Positions 1 to 8,952 of a stretch of 64,000 nucleotides of DNA are shown piece by piece. The stretch is from contig NZ_CP049255.1 of NCBI RefSeq assembly GCF_011047135.1, positions 2,480,001 through 2,544,000 of the forward strand, written 5' to 3'. Position 1 is the first letter of the stretch. The number at the start of each line of letters is the position of its first letter. The notes under the pieces were generated by a model, which had not been told where the DNA came from, ran no database searches, and saw nothing but the letters and a program-made list of their open reading frames with translations. Source of the stretch: Microbacterium endophyticum (GTDB lineage Bacteria > Actinomycetota > Actinomycetes > Actinomycetales > Microbacteriaceae). A program made the position numbers and the translations under genes.

Positions 1-818
1 TCCTCGGCCTTATCTCCGGCGACATCGAGCCAACAGTTGGTCGGGTCAAGCGAGGCAAGACTGTCCAGGTCGCGACGCTCACGCAGCGGCTGGATGAGCT
101 CGAACAGCACCTCAACGATCCGGTGCGCGTCGTCATCGCGAGTCTTCGAACGACATACGCCTTCGGATCCGGCTCGAAGTCACAAGAACTCACCCCAGGT
201 CAGTTGCTCGAGCGTATGGGTTTCTCGACCGCTCAGTTGTCTACACCCGTGAAAGATCTCTCGGGAGGCCAGAAGCGTCGCCTTCAGCTGCTGCTTATTC
301 TGCTCGAGCAGCCCAACGTGCTGATTCTCGACGAGCCTACAAACGACCTCGACACCGACATGCTCGCTGCCATGGAAGACCTGCTCGACTCCTGGCCGGG
401 AACACTGATCGTGGTCTCTCACGATCGATACTTTCTTGAGCGCGTCACCGATCAGCAGTATGCGATTCTCGGTGGGCGGCTGCGTCACCTCCCCGGAGGT
501 GTCGACGAGTACCTTCGACTTCGCCACCTCGAGCAGACGACAGGCGGTTCGTCCGGATCGACCTCATCGTCGACGCCGAGTGCGACTCCTGCCCTCTCAG
601 GCGCGGATGCTCGCGCAGCACAAAAAGAGGTGTCATCTCTTGAGCGTCGATTGATGAAGATCGACAAACAGGTTTCGGCTGCACGAACAGCGCTTGCTGA
701 CCGCGACCAATCCGACTACGAAGGTCTTGCCGCCGAGATGGCCAGAATCTCGGGCCTTGAGGCTGAACGCGACGACATCGAGGAGCGTTGGTTCGCACTC
801 ACCGAGCAGATCGGCTGA
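1..818 (+). CDS. ABC-F family ATPase, C-terminal part (5' truncated by window edge)
   Basis: The reading frame is open from base 3 with no start in the window, giving the last 271 residues. An ABC signature (LSGGQKRR, near nt 258-281), a Walker B (VLILDEPTNDLD) and an H-loop (SHDRYF) belong to the second ATPase domain of a soluble ABC-F protein; no membrane segment is present. A Ser/Thr/Ala-rich linker and a C-terminal charged coiled coil (about the last 75 residues) resemble the C-terminal extension of Uup. ABC-F proteins act on ribosomes or nucleic acid rather than transport. Assignment to Uup rather than EttA or a resistance ABC-F is an inference from the coiled coil. Confidence 0.9.
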   Translation, partial: LGLISGDIEPTVGRVKRGKTVQVATLTQRLDELEQHLNDPVRVVIASLRTTYAFGSGSKSQELTPGQLLERMGFSTAQLSTPVKDLSGGQKRRLQLLLILLEQPNVLILDEPTNDLDTDMLAAMEDLLDSWPGTLIVVSHDRYFLERVTDQQYAILGGRLRHLPGGVDEYLRLRHLEQTTGGSSGSTSSSTPSATPALSGADARAAQKEVSSLERRLMKIDKQVSAARTALADRDQSDYEGLAAEMARISGLEAERDDIEERWFALTEQIG

Positions 819-824
819 GCGAAA

Positions 825-1355
825 TCAGTGAATCACATACTCCAAGAGAATGATGAACAGTCCGAGTAATGCGGTTCCGGCGGCCCCTAAGAGTCTCACG
901 ACGACGTGTGCGCCACGCTTGGCATAGGCGGAGTATCCCAGCAGCGCGAGCATGGCTACAGCAACCCACATCGACGAGATGTAGGCGTTGTCGGCGGAGG
1001 CACCCTGAATTCCAGCGACGACCAAAACGAGGGTCGTAGGAATTGAGGCGTACAGCATGCCTGAGGCGTGAGCGATCCCGTGACGAATTGCTCGCCACAG
1101 TCCGTGCTCGCCGTGCGACGTGAGCGTATGAGCGAAGACGTGGGCAATAAAGAAAACGATCAGGGTGCCCACCGCGGTGTCGAGCATGTCCCATGCATCG
1201 CGGGCGTGATCTGAAGCGATCGTAATGAACGCCGTAAAAACGATGAGTCCGTACACAGCGGGCGCGCTGCGAAAACGGCTATCGAACCAACGGCCGAAGC
1301 TTCTGGCATCTTTCGCTGGCTTGGGCTCTCTTGAGGGACGATCGCTTGCGCTCAT
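825..1355 (-). CDS. Hypothetical five-helix membrane protein
   Basis: A 176-residue protein with a charged N-terminus (about 30 residues, rich in Arg, Lys and Pro) followed by about five hydrophobic helices. The second helix carries closely spaced histidines (FFIAHVFAHTLTSHGEHG), a feature seen in some metal-binding or ferric-reductase-like membrane proteins, but I do not recognise the family. The start overlaps the stop of the upstream marR-like gene by 4 bp (ATGA), so the two are translationally coupled and the regulator may control this gene. It converges on the ABC-F gene with a 6-bp gap. Function unknown. Confidence 0.75.
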   Translation of the reverse strand: MSASDRPSREPKPAKDARSFGRWFDSRFRSAPAVYGLIVFTAFITIASDHARDAWDMLDTAVGTLIVFFIAHVFAHTLTSHGEHGLWRAIRHGIAHASGMLYASIPTTLVLVVAGIQGASADNAYISSMWVAVAMLALLGYSAYAKRGAHVVVRLLGAAGTALLGLFIILLEYVIH

Positions 1356-1849
1356 GAATCGAAGCCCATACTGAGCTTGCGAAGAAGTCCGGCGAGACGG
1401 TCGCGGTCGCCTCGCGACAGCGCGCCGAGCAACACCGACTCTGCATCGACGAGGCGAGTGATCGCTGCATCGACTCGAGTCCGACCGTTTCCTGTGAGGA
1501 TGACGAGAATACTTCGCCCGTCGACAGGATCTGCTTCGCGCCTGACGAGCCCGCGATCAACGAGCCGGTCGATGCGGTTGGTCATCGTTCCGCTCGAAAC
1601 CAGGGTCTGTTGGAGCAACGACTTGGGGCTCATCTGAAAAGGTTCTCCGGCGCGTCTCAGCGCCGAGAGGACATCCCACTCCCACGGTTCCAACTCGCTC
1701 CGGCGGAATGCGTCACGTCGTGCCCGGTCGAGGTGCCGAGATAGTCGGTCGACACGCGAGAGAACTTCAAGCGGAGAGAAGTCGAGATCGGGCCGTTGGC
1801 GCACCCAGGCACCAACGATTCTGTCGACTTCGTCGGTGTCGTGCGTCAT
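1352..1849 (-). CDS. MarR family transcriptional regulator
   Basis: A 165-residue winged-helix regulator. The central DNA-binding region reads SPKSLLQQTLVSSGTMTNRIDRLVDRGLVRR, followed by the wing with the DPVDGRS motif typical of MarR proteins; helices at both ends would form the dimer interface. MarR proteins bind palindromes near their own promoter and release on ligand binding. It is first in a two-gene operon with the membrane protein, overlapping by 4 bp, and is divergent from tRNA-Gln and glmU. The ligand is unknown. Confidence 0.9.
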   Translation of the reverse strand: MTHDTDEVDRIVGAWVRQRPDLDFSPLEVLSRVDRLSRHLDRARRDAFRRSELEPWEWDVLSALRRAGEPFQMSPKSLLQQTLVSSGTMTNRIDRLVDRGLVRREADPVDGRSILVILTGNGRTRVDAAITRLVDAESVLLGALSRGDRDRLAGLLRKLSMGFDS

Positions 1850-1925
1850 GTCCCTCTTATCGTCGTCGCTGCAACTTCTTCAGATTCTGGCAGACTGGAG
1901 GTAGTGGCGCCCTCGGACGCCGCGG

Positions 1926-1997
1926 TCCGCTGTGGTGTAACGGCAGCACGACAGCCTTTGGAGCTGTTAGGTCTAGGTTCGAATCCTGGCGGCGGAG
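1926..1997 (+). tRNA. tRNA-Gln (anticodon UUG)
   Basis: The 72-nt cloverleaf folds well. The acceptor pairs TCCGCTG with CGGCGGA (one G-U). The anticodon arm is ACAGC-CTTTGGA-GCTGT, giving anticodon TTG; the T-loop is TTCGAAT; the discriminator is G, as usual for glutamine. The CCA end is not encoded: the bases after the discriminator are C-A-T-G, whose last three are the glmU start codon. Confidence 0.95.
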
Positions 1998-1998
1998 C

Positions 1999-3468
1999 AT
2001 GTCCCCAAGCGCTGATAGCCCACTCGCAGTGATCATCCTCGCTGCGGGCCAGGGTACGCGCATGAAGTCACGTTTGCCCAAAGTGTTGCACGAGATCGGC
2101 GGGCGTCCTCTCGTGGGGCACGTCCTAGACACTGCGCGCAGCCTGAATCCCGCCCGGGTCGTCGTGGTCGTTCGCCATGAGCGCGACCTCGTCGAGTCAG
2201 CGATCAAGGCGGACGACCCGAACGTCGACGTCGTTGATCAAGACGAGGTCCCGGGAACAGGCCGCGCCGTAGAACTCGCTTTGCAGGCGCTCACCGACTT
2301 CGACGGCGACGTTCTTGTCCTGAGTGGTGATGTGCCGCTATTGGATGCCGACACGATCTCCCTGCTCGTCGCAGCCCATCGTGCAAGCACCGCTGCCGTC
2401 ACACTGCTCAGCGCTCTCATGGAGGATCCGTTCGGTTATGGCCGCATCCTCCGGAGCGACCGTGGCTCTGTCGAACGTATCGTCGAGCAAAAAGACGCGA
2501 CGAGCGATGAAGCCGCTATCGCTGAAATCAACGCTGGTGTGTACGTTTTTCAGTCGGTTGAACTGCGGAAGCGAATCGGCCTGGTCGGGTCAACGAATGC
2601 CCAGGGCGAGCGTTACCTGACAGACATGGTTGCGCTCCTTCGCGCGGATGGTCTGGCAGCCGAGGCCACGGTCGCCCCGGATGCGACAGCTGTGCTCGGC
2701 GTGAACGATCGCGTCCAACTCAGCGAGGCCGCACGCACGCTCAACGCGCGGACTGTCGACAAATGGCAGCGAGAGGGCGTCACTGTGCTCGATCCCGCCA
2801 CGACGTGGATCGACACCAATGCTGTGCTCGCCGCAGACGTCACGCTATTGCCCAACACCTTCATTCTCGGTGCCACTACCATCGCCGCTGGGGCGACAGT
2901 CGGGCCAGACACGACGCTCCGGGACTGCGAAGTCGCGGAAGACGCCAAAATAACGCGCGCCGACGCGACGCTCGCTGTCATCGGAGAGCGTGTGAATATC
3001 GGTCCGTTCGCCTATCTTCGTCCTGGCACGGTCGTACAGGCGGATGGCAAGGTGGGTACCTTCGTCGAAACCAAGAATTCAACGATCGGCGTTGGCAGTA
3101 AAGTGCCGCATCTTTCCTACGTGGGAGACACGACGATCGGTGCACATGTCAATCTTGGTGCCGGTGCGATCACGGCGAACTACGACGATCTGACCAAGCA
3201 CCGCACCGAGATCGGTGACGAAGTGCACACTGGATCGCACAACGTCTTCGTGGCGCCGGTTAAGATCGGAGACGGCGCGAAAACGGGCGCCGGTGCCGTC
3301 ATCCGAAAGGATGTCCCCGCCGGTGCTCTTGCACTCAGCGTTGCCCCCCAGCGCAATGTCACCGGGTGGGTCGAGACCAACAGGCCGGGTACCAGGGCCG
3401 CAGATGCGGCTGCTGCGAACCGTGCGGCACAGGAAACAGGCAATGGCACGCAAAAAGAAGACAGTTGA
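1999..3468 (+). CDS. glmU: Bifunctional UDP-N-acetylglucosamine pyrophosphorylase / glucosamine-1-phosphate N-acetyltransferase
   Basis: 489 residues. The N-terminal uridyltransferase domain (about 1-230) has LAAGQGTRMKSRLPKVLH near residue 13, the metal/substrate segment LSGDVPLLD, and QDEVPGTG. The C-terminal left-handed beta-helix acetyltransferase domain (about 255-460) contains RPGT, ETKNS and GAGAITANYDD. The enzyme makes UDP-GlcNAc for peptidoglycan. The ATG at 1999 lies one base beyond the tRNA-Gln discriminator, so no Shine-Dalgarno can exist outside the tRNA; no better start precedes the nucleotidyltransferase motif. The 3' end overlaps prs by 26 bp, implying a tRNA-glmU-prs transcript. 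Confidence 0.97.
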   Translation: MSPSADSPLAVIILAAGQGTRMKSRLPKVLHEIGGRPLVGHVLDTARSLNPARVVVVVRHERDLVESAIKADDPNVDVVDQDEVPGTGRAVELALQALTDFDGDVLVLSGDVPLLDADTISLLVAAHRASTAAVTLLSALMEDPFGYGRILRSDRGSVERIVEQKDATSDEAAIAEINAGVYVFQSVELRKRIGLVGSTNAQGERYLTDMVALLRADGLAAEATVAPDATAVLGVNDRVQLSEAARTLNARTVDKWQREGVTVLDPATTWIDTNAVLAADVTLLPNTFILGATTIAAGATVGPDTTLRDCEVAEDAKITRADATLAVIGERVNIGPFAYLRPGTVVQADGKVGTFVETKNSTIGVGSKVPHLSYVGDTTIGAHVNLGAGAITANYDDLTKHRTEIGDEVHTGSHNVFVAPVKIGDGAKTGAGAVIRKDVPAGALALSVAPQRNVTGWVETNRPGTRAADAAAANRAAQETGNGTQKEDS

Positions 3469-4477
3469 CCTCGACCGCGAAAACGGAATCGCCCCAGGAC
3501 TGGTCGCCAAGACCAAGAAGCGGCTGGTTGTTGTTTCGGGGCGATCCCACCTCGACCTCGCGCACGACGTAGCTCTGGGTCTCGGCACCGAGTTAGTACC
3601 GACCGAACACCGAACTTTCGCGAGCGGCGAGATCTACACCCGCTTCGAGGTGTCGATTCGCGGTTGTGACGTCTTCGTGATCCAGTCGTTCGGCCCGCCC
3701 GTCAATGAGTGGTTGATGGAACTGATGATCATGGTCGATGCGCTCAAGCGTGCCTCTGCCAAGCGCATCACTATCGTCGCGCCCTACTACCCGTACTCGC
3801 GTCAAGACAAAAAAGGCCGCGGTCGTGAACCCATCAGCGCCCGCCTCGTTGCCGATCTTCTTCGCACTGCCGGTGCTGACCGCATCATGAGTGTCGACCT
3901 GCACGCTCCCCAGATCCAGGGCTTCTTCGATGGGCCTGTCGACCACTTGTTCGCGAAGCCCGTGCTGCTCGAACACTTCGAACAGAACCTCACAGCGGAA
4001 GACCGTGCCCAGCTCACCGTCGTATCACCCGACATGGGTCGTGTCCGCGTCGCAGATACCTGGTCAGACAGCCTGGGCGCGCCCCTTGCCATCATTCACA
4101 AGCGTCGTGACCCGAAGGTTGCCAACCAGGTCACTGTGCACGACATCGTCGGAGAGGTCGATGGCCGCGTGTGCCTGCTCGTAGACGACATGATCGACAC
4201 CGGTGGCACCATCGTCAAGGCGGCTCAAGCACTCAAGGCGAGCGGCGCGAAGAAGGTCATTGTTGCGGCGACTCACGCGATCTTCAGTGACCCCGCCGTC
4301 GAACGCCTGCAGGACTCCTCGATTGACCAGGTTGTGGTGACAGACACAGTTCCACTGCCGCCGGAGCGTCGCTGGGACGCGCTCGTGGTGCTTCCCATTG
4401 CGCCGCTGCTCGCTCGTGCAATTCATGAGGTCTTCGAAGACGGTTCCGTGACGAGCATGTTTGACGGCGCCGCCTAG
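3443..4477 (+). CDS. prs: Ribose-phosphate pyrophosphokinase
   Basis: 344 residues, a little longer than usual because of a basic N-terminal extension of about 25 residues (MARKKKTVDLDREN). The ATP-binding flexible loop region (YYPYSRQDKKGRGREPISARLVADLL) and the PRPP loop (LVDDMIDTGGT) are present. It makes PRPP from ribose 5-phosphate and ATP for nucleotide, histidine and tryptophan synthesis. The ATG at 3443 is preceded by AGGAAACAGG and lies inside the end of glmU (26-bp overlap), an arrangement that couples the two genes. No clear hairpin terminator follows. Confidence 0.97.
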   Translation: MARKKKTVDLDRENGIAPGLVAKTKKRLVVVSGRSHLDLAHDVALGLGTELVPTEHRTFASGEIYTRFEVSIRGCDVFVIQSFGPPVNEWLMELMIMVDALKRASAKRITIVAPYYPYSRQDKKGRGREPISARLVADLLRTAGADRIMSVDLHAPQIQGFFDGPVDHLFAKPVLLEHFEQNLTAEDRAQLTVVSPDMGRVRVADTWSDSLGAPLAIIHKRRDPKVANQVTVHDIVGEVDGRVCLLVDDMIDTGGTIVKAAQALKASGAKKVIVAATHAIFSDPAVERLQDSSIDQVVVTDTVPLPPERRWDALVVLPIAPLLARAIHEVFEDGSVTSMFDGAA

Positions 4478-4566
4478 ACAGCTCTCGACCTCTGGCATGG
4501 GATCGCTCGGAGTTTATTCATAGCCGCGACCACGACGATGGATTTTCACTACTCAGGAGGATGACC

Positions 4567-5037
4567 ATGATCCGTTCCACCATCGCGCCCCGACCCGTTC
4601 GCGTCGCCGCTGCCCTGGCATCGGTTGCCGGACTCGTCGCTCTCGCCGGTTGCTCGACTACCGACACGTCGGCAACGAGCGATTCGGCGGCCGCTACGCC
4701 AGAAAGCTCTGCTGCGGCGGGGTCCAGCACATCGAGTGGGACGTATAGCGACGGCACCTATACGGCGGAAGGCACCTACCAGACGCCCGAGTCCGTCGAA
4801 ACGATCAGTGTGACTGTCACCCTTGCAGACAACGTCATCACAGATGTCGAGGTCACGGGCGATCCGCAAGCGCGCGAGTCGCAGCAATACCAGTCCGAGT
4901 TCATCGGTGGGATCGCCGATGTCGTCGAGGGCAAAAACATCGACGATATCTCGGTCAGTCGAGTCGCTGGCTCATCCCTCACGAGCTCCGGATTCAACTC
5001 GGCAATCGAAGAAATCAAGTCCGAAGCAGCCGCGTGA
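4567..5037 (+). CDS. FMN-binding domain lipoprotein (ApbE substrate)
   Basis: 156 residues. A signal peptide ends in the lipobox LAGC (Cys about residue 29), then a Ser/Ala/Thr-rich linker to about residue 60, then an FMN-binding domain. Near the C-terminus AGSSLTS aligns with the GATxTS-type flavinylation motif, so the Ser near residue 137 is the likely site of covalent FMN; the usual residue is Thr. AGGAGG at 4555-4560 abuts an ATG at 4561 but sits 6 nt from the ATG at 4567, which I chose. The stop overlaps the GTG of the ApbE gene. It is probably an extracytoplasmic electron carrier fed by the membrane reductase two genes downstream. Confidence 0.85.
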   Translation: MIRSTIAPRPVRVAAALASVAGLVALAGCSTTDTSATSDSAAATPESSAAAGSSTSSGTYSDGTYTAEGTYQTPESVETISVTVTLADNVITDVEVTGDPQARESQQYQSEFIGGIADVVEGKNIDDISVSRVAGSSLTSSGFNSAIEEIKSEAAA

Positions 5038-5909
5038 TTGCGAATGGCGAAGCGTCGATGTGGCGCTTCGCCGCTATCGGTACACAGTGGGAGATCGAGA
5101 CAGCACGCCCACTCACCCGCGACGAGCGTTCCGCGATTAGCGACCTGATTGCTGAATTCGACCTCACCTGGTCACGGTTTCGTGCTGACTCAGCTGTGAC
5201 ACTTCTCGCCGACGGCGGCGGCGTCATCCCTCTCCCGGCTGACGCTGACGACATGTTGACGGTCTACCGCGAACTCACCGCTGCAACTGCTGGTGCCGTC
5301 AACCCACTGGTGGGGCACTCGCTCGCTCAGCGAGGGTATGACGCTCGTATGTCGTTGGTTGACAGCGGGCCCGCACCGGCACCAGAGGTTTGGGAAGACA
5401 TTCTGGCCTGGAACGAGACTCACCTGCGGGTCTCGGAGCCGGGGGCCATGATCGACATCGGGGCGCTCGGAAAAGGCCGCCTCGTCGATCTGGTGTTCGC
5501 CCACGTTGTTGCCCGCGTGGATGGCCCCGTGATCGTTGATGCGAGCGGTGACCTCGCTGTGCAGGGGACGCCGGTACGTGTGGGGCTCGAGCATCCCTTC
5601 GATAGTCGGCGCGTCGTTGGAGTGTACGAACTTCACGATGAGGCGCTGTGCGCGTCGGCGACCAACCGGAGATCATGGGGTGATGGACTGCACCACGTTC
5701 TCGATGCCCGTACAGGCATTCCGGTGCGTACTATTGCGGCAACATGGGCTGTGCATCCGGATGCCATGCACGCGGATGCCGCAGCAACAGCCCTGTTCTT
5801 CGATGGTGGTCCAGAGCTTGCTGCCGCGTGGGGCGTTGACTGGGTACGCATGACAACAGACGGACGGGTGGAATGGTCACCCGGTGGAAGGGCAGAGATT
5901 TTCCGATGA
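5034..5909 (+). CDS. apbE: ApbE family FAD:protein FMN transferase
   Basis: 291 residues. ApbE hallmarks include the GALGKG segment (residues about 146-151) and a C-terminal region HVLDARTGIP followed by DADAAATALF-like sequence (HPDAMHADAAATALFFDG). ApbE transfers FMN from FAD onto Thr/Ser of target proteins in an Mg-dependent reaction. The adjacent FMN-binding lipoprotein is the obvious substrate, and the two genes overlap (GTG inside the upstream TGA). An alternative start is the ATG at 5058. Unlike many ApbE proteins there is no clear signal peptide, which suggests a cytoplasmic form or an unrecognised N-terminus. Confidence 0.92.
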   Translation: MIANGEASMWRFAAIGTQWEIETARPLTRDERSAISDLIAEFDLTWSRFRADSAVTLLADGGGVIPLPADADDMLTVYRELTAATAGAVNPLVGHSLAQRGYDARMSLVDSGPAPAPEVWEDILAWNETHLRVSEPGAMIDIGALGKGRLVDLVFAHVVARVDGPVIVDASGDLAVQGTPVRVGLEHPFDSRRVVGVYELHDEALCASATNRRSWGDGLHHVLDARTGIPVRTIAATWAVHPDAMHADAAATALFFDGGPELAAAWGVDWVRMTTDGRVEWSPGGRAEIFR

Positions 5910-7474
5910 GGACAGCGCTGGTATCTTCCTGGAATCGCGTTTACGCAGCTCTCGGGCGCATCTCGATGTATCGTCTCGTGCTGATCGCGCTGGGGCTTCT
6001 TGCCATCATCGCGTTCGGTGGTTCGTTCTTCGAACTGGTCGTGCCCGCTCCGCTCGAGATGCTGGCGACGCTCGCCGTGCTATCGATCATCTGCGTCGGA
6101 GTTGATGCCGCGGCGCAGCGCATACTGCGGCTGCCTCAGCGCATCGAATCGTCGCTCATTACCGCGTTGATTCTGCTATTCGTGCTGCGTCCGACGCTTG
6201 ATCCAGCAGCACTTCTCGGGATCGCCCTTGCGGCCCTCGTAGCGTCTGCATCAAAGTACCTGTTGGTATGGCGTGGCCGGCATATTTTCAACCCCGCTGC
6301 GACCGGCGCCGCCAGTTTGACGATCCTCTCTAGTTTCCTTCCGTTCGAGGTAGGCCTCGGCAGTGCCGCCTGGTGGGTGGGGACTCCGGTTCTCTTCGGG
6401 CCAGTGGTCTTGCTCGGGATGCTCGTGTTGGCGCGTATCGAGAAGCTTGCTGTTGTTGCGATGTTCTTTGTCGTTGCAACTGTGGTCTCGTTCGGCCGCG
6501 TGGCGTATCAACTTCAAGACGCGGGGCTTGCGTTCGATGTCGGCGCGCAGCTTTCGCAGATCGTCACTGCATCGCCGTTCCTCTTTCTTGGGGCATTCAT
6601 GCTGTCGGAGCCACTCACAATGCCACCGCGCCGATGGCAGCAATACACCGTGGCGATCGTCGTGGGTGTGCTTGCTGGGTGGCCGATAAGCGTTGGTGCG
6701 TTCACGCTCGGGCAAGAACGCGCGCTTTTGATCGGCAATCTTGTCGCGTTTGCGTTCTGCCTGCGCCACGCGATTCGGCTGACCCTCGTAGCACGCGATA
6801 TGCCGACGTCGACCTCTCACGAGCTCATCTTTCGCACGCGCCGTCCGCTCACCTTTGCGGCGGGTCAGTACCTCGAGCTCGACGTGCCGCACCGTCGCCC
6901 CGATGCGCGCGGGACACGAAGAGAGTTCAGCATCGTGTCGGCTCCGGCAGATCTTCCGGAGGTGCGCGTCGCGTATCGCGACGGCACCGGACCCCAGAGC
7001 ACCTACAAACGAGCGCTCGGTGAAGTCGAGCCCGGCGACGCACTGGCTGTCACAGGCGTGTGGGGAGACTTCGTGCTTCCGCGGGATGCGAGTCGACCCC
7101 TGCTGATGGTCGCGGCCGGAATCGGTGTCACGCCCTTCATCTCTCAACTGCGCCAAATGCGTCTCGCTGGACCACGCCGAGACGTGGTGCTGGTCTACGT
7201 CGCGCGCACCGGCGCTGAGCTCGCCTTCCGGGACGAGCTGAAGGCTGCGGGTATTCCTGTGATCATCTACAGCGCCGATCAGCCGGCCGACCTTCCTGCG
7301 GCCTGGCAGTGGACAGGCGGAAAGCGCCTGGACGCGGCGTCCCTCGAGATCGCCGTGCCGGACCTCGCCGCCCGACATGCTTTCATCTCGGGCCCACCGG
7401 CACTTATCGCAGACCTTGCCCCCGCGCTTCGGAAAGCGCGGGGGCTCACAACGGATGCCTTCAGCGGTTACTGA
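5906..7474 (+). CDS. NqrB/RnfD-like membrane domain fused to ferredoxin-NADP reductase domain
   Basis: 522 residues. Residues about 1-295 hold roughly eight to ten hydrophobic helices with two RnfD/NqrB signatures: GRHIFNPAATGA (about 130) and SEPLTMPP (about 245). Residues about 300-522 are an FNR-type module: the FAD-binding RxFS-like motif REFSIVSAP, the NAD-binding segment AAGIGVTPFISQLR, and a C-terminal AFSGY. It should pass electrons from cytoplasmic NAD(P)H across the membrane to the flavinylated lipoprotein. The ATG overlaps the apbE stop (ATGA), and the 3' end converges on the kinase gene with a 7-bp overlap. Terminal acceptor unknown. Confidence 0.87.
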   Translation: MRTALVSSWNRVYAALGRISMYRLVLIALGLLAIIAFGGSFFELVVPAPLEMLATLAVLSIICVGVDAAAQRILRLPQRIESSLITALILLFVLRPTLDPAALLGIALAALVASASKYLLVWRGRHIFNPAATGAASLTILSSFLPFEVGLGSAAWWVGTPVLFGPVVLLGMLVLARIEKLAVVAMFFVVATVVSFGRVAYQLQDAGLAFDVGAQLSQIVTASPFLFLGAFMLSEPLTMPPRRWQQYTVAIVVGVLAGWPISVGAFTLGQERALLIGNLVAFAFCLRHAIRLTLVARDMPTSTSHELIFRTRRPLTFAAGQYLELDVPHRRPDARGTRREFSIVSAPADLPEVRVAYRDGTGPQSTYKRALGEVEPGDALAVTGVWGDFVLPRDASRPLLMVAAGIGVTPFISQLRQMRLAGPRRDVVLVYVARTGAELAFRDELKAAGIPVIIYSADQPADLPAAWQWTGGKRLDAASLEIAVPDLAARHAFISGPPALIADLAPALRKARGLTTDAFSGY

Positions 7475-8952
7475 GCGGGATCTGCCGCGGCGGGTGTATC
7501 TGGGCGCGCTGGCAAACGGACGGTGAAGGTCGTGTCACCTGGAGTTGAGGCCACCGAGATGCTTCCGCTGTGCGCATCGACGATCGCTCGCGCGATCGAA
7601 AGGCCGAGACCCGTACCACCGGTCTTTCGCGCCCGTGAACTGTCGGCGCGCGCGAACCGTTCGAAGAGCTCGTTCATGATCGTGGGATCGACGCCCGGAC
7701 CGTTGTCATGCACGCGCACGACGGCCTCGGTGCCTTCACCGGCTACCGAGAGAGTGACAGTCGTTCCCGCCGGCGTGTGCGTGCGCGCATTCGCCAACAG
7801 GTTGACCACGACCTGGTGCAGACGTGGCTCATCACCGGCGACGACGATGGGCTCGTCACCGAGTTCGATTTCCCACGTGTGGTCACGACCGGCAGCCTGC
7901 GCGTCACCGAGGGTTTCGATGGCCAAGCGGCTGAGATCGACAGCGCCGTAGACGAGCTCTTGCCCCTCTTCGAGGCGTGCGAGCAGGAGGAGATCTTCCA
8001 CGAGAGCCGTCATTCGTAGCGACTGAGCCTGAATGCGCTCGAGCGAGGTTTCGGTGTTGGCGACGGCTTCCGCGCCGTTTCCCTGGTGAATCGCGCGGAG
8101 CGAAAGCTCGGAATAGCCGCGAATAGAAGCCAGGGGAGTGCGCAGCTCATGGCTGGCATCGGCGACAAAGCGTCGCATGCGCTCTTCGTTCCGCTGCCGC
8201 TCCTCAAGGGAAGCATCGACGTGATCGAGAAGAGTGTTGAGGGCATCACCGACACTACCGATTTCGGTATGAGGGTCGGATTGCTCAGGGGGCACGCGCT
8301 CTGAAATACGCACGGAACCTTCGGCGAGCGGCATCCGGGCAACGCGCTGTGCCGTGTCGGCGACTGCCCGCAGCGGACGGAGGCTTCGGCGAATAACCAG
8401 CACGATCACTACGCCGAGCAGTATGAGGCCGCCGACAGTGACGAGCGTCACACTTGTCAGGATCGTGCCGAGCGTCGATGTGACTTCGGAGGTTGGTAGG
8501 CCGTACGCGGCAAAAAGGCCTGAGGGGGAGCCTGTAAAGTCCAGGCGGTATTCCCCAAGCTCTGGAAGATCAATCGTCACAAAACCTGGCGTATCGAGCG
8601 CCGCGACGACCACACTCAGTTGCTCTGAAGTGAGCTCAGCAACGTCGGCGTCCTCCGTGACGTATGCGCCGGTAAGTCCGCTCGGTACCTGCAATATCAG
8701 CAGGTACCCCTGTGTCTGACGTCCGGTATCAAGAACGTCAGCCGCGGTTGAGGTTGCTGTCACTCGGCGCAGATCGGGGGTCTCTTCGACGACTTGCGTA
8801 TTGAGGTTTTCTTGCAGAATGCTCTCAAGAATCGTGGCTGTTGCAAGCCCGGCGCCCACGAAGATGAGGGAGACAATTCCCACGACGGCCGTCATCAATC
8901 TAGCCTGAAGACTCCAATTGCGTCGTCGTGTGGAGGTTTTAGCAGACGTCAC
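7468..8952 (-). CDS. Sensor histidine kinase (MprB/TcrY-like)
   Basis: 494 residues. Two transmembrane helices (about 20-42 and 160-185) flank an extracytoplasmic sensor region of about 115 residues. They are followed by HAMP, the dimerisation helix with the phospho-accepting H-box (ADASHELRTPLASIRGYSE), the N-box region (VVNLLANARTHTPAG) and the G-boxes (HDNGPGVD, TGGTGLGLSI). Its start overlaps the stop of the upstream response regulator by 4 bp. The pair is transcribed divergently from the ABC exporter genes at 9864-12057, a layout typical of cell-envelope-stress systems; the signal itself is unknown. Confidence 0.93.
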   Translation of the reverse strand: MTSAKTSTRRRNWSLQARLMTAVVGIVSLIFVGAGLATATILESILQENLNTQVVEETPDLRRVTATSTAADVLDTGRQTQGYLLILQVPSGLTGAYVTEDADVAELTSEQLSVVVAALDTPGFVTIDLPELGEYRLDFTGSPSGLFAAYGLPTSEVTSTLGTILTSVTLVTVGGLILLGVVIVLVIRRSLRPLRAVADTAQRVARMPLAEGSVRISERVPPEQSDPHTEIGSVGDALNTLLDHVDASLEERQRNEERMRRFVADASHELRTPLASIRGYSELSLRAIHQGNGAEAVANTETSLERIQAQSLRMTALVEDLLLLARLEEGQELVYGAVDLSRLAIETLGDAQAAGRDHTWEIELGDEPIVVAGDEPRLHQVVVNLLANARTHTPAGTTVTLSVAGEGTEAVVRVHDNGPGVDPTIMNELFERFARADSSRARKTGGTGLGLSIARAIVDAHSGSISVASTPGDTTFTVRLPARPDTPAAADPAQ

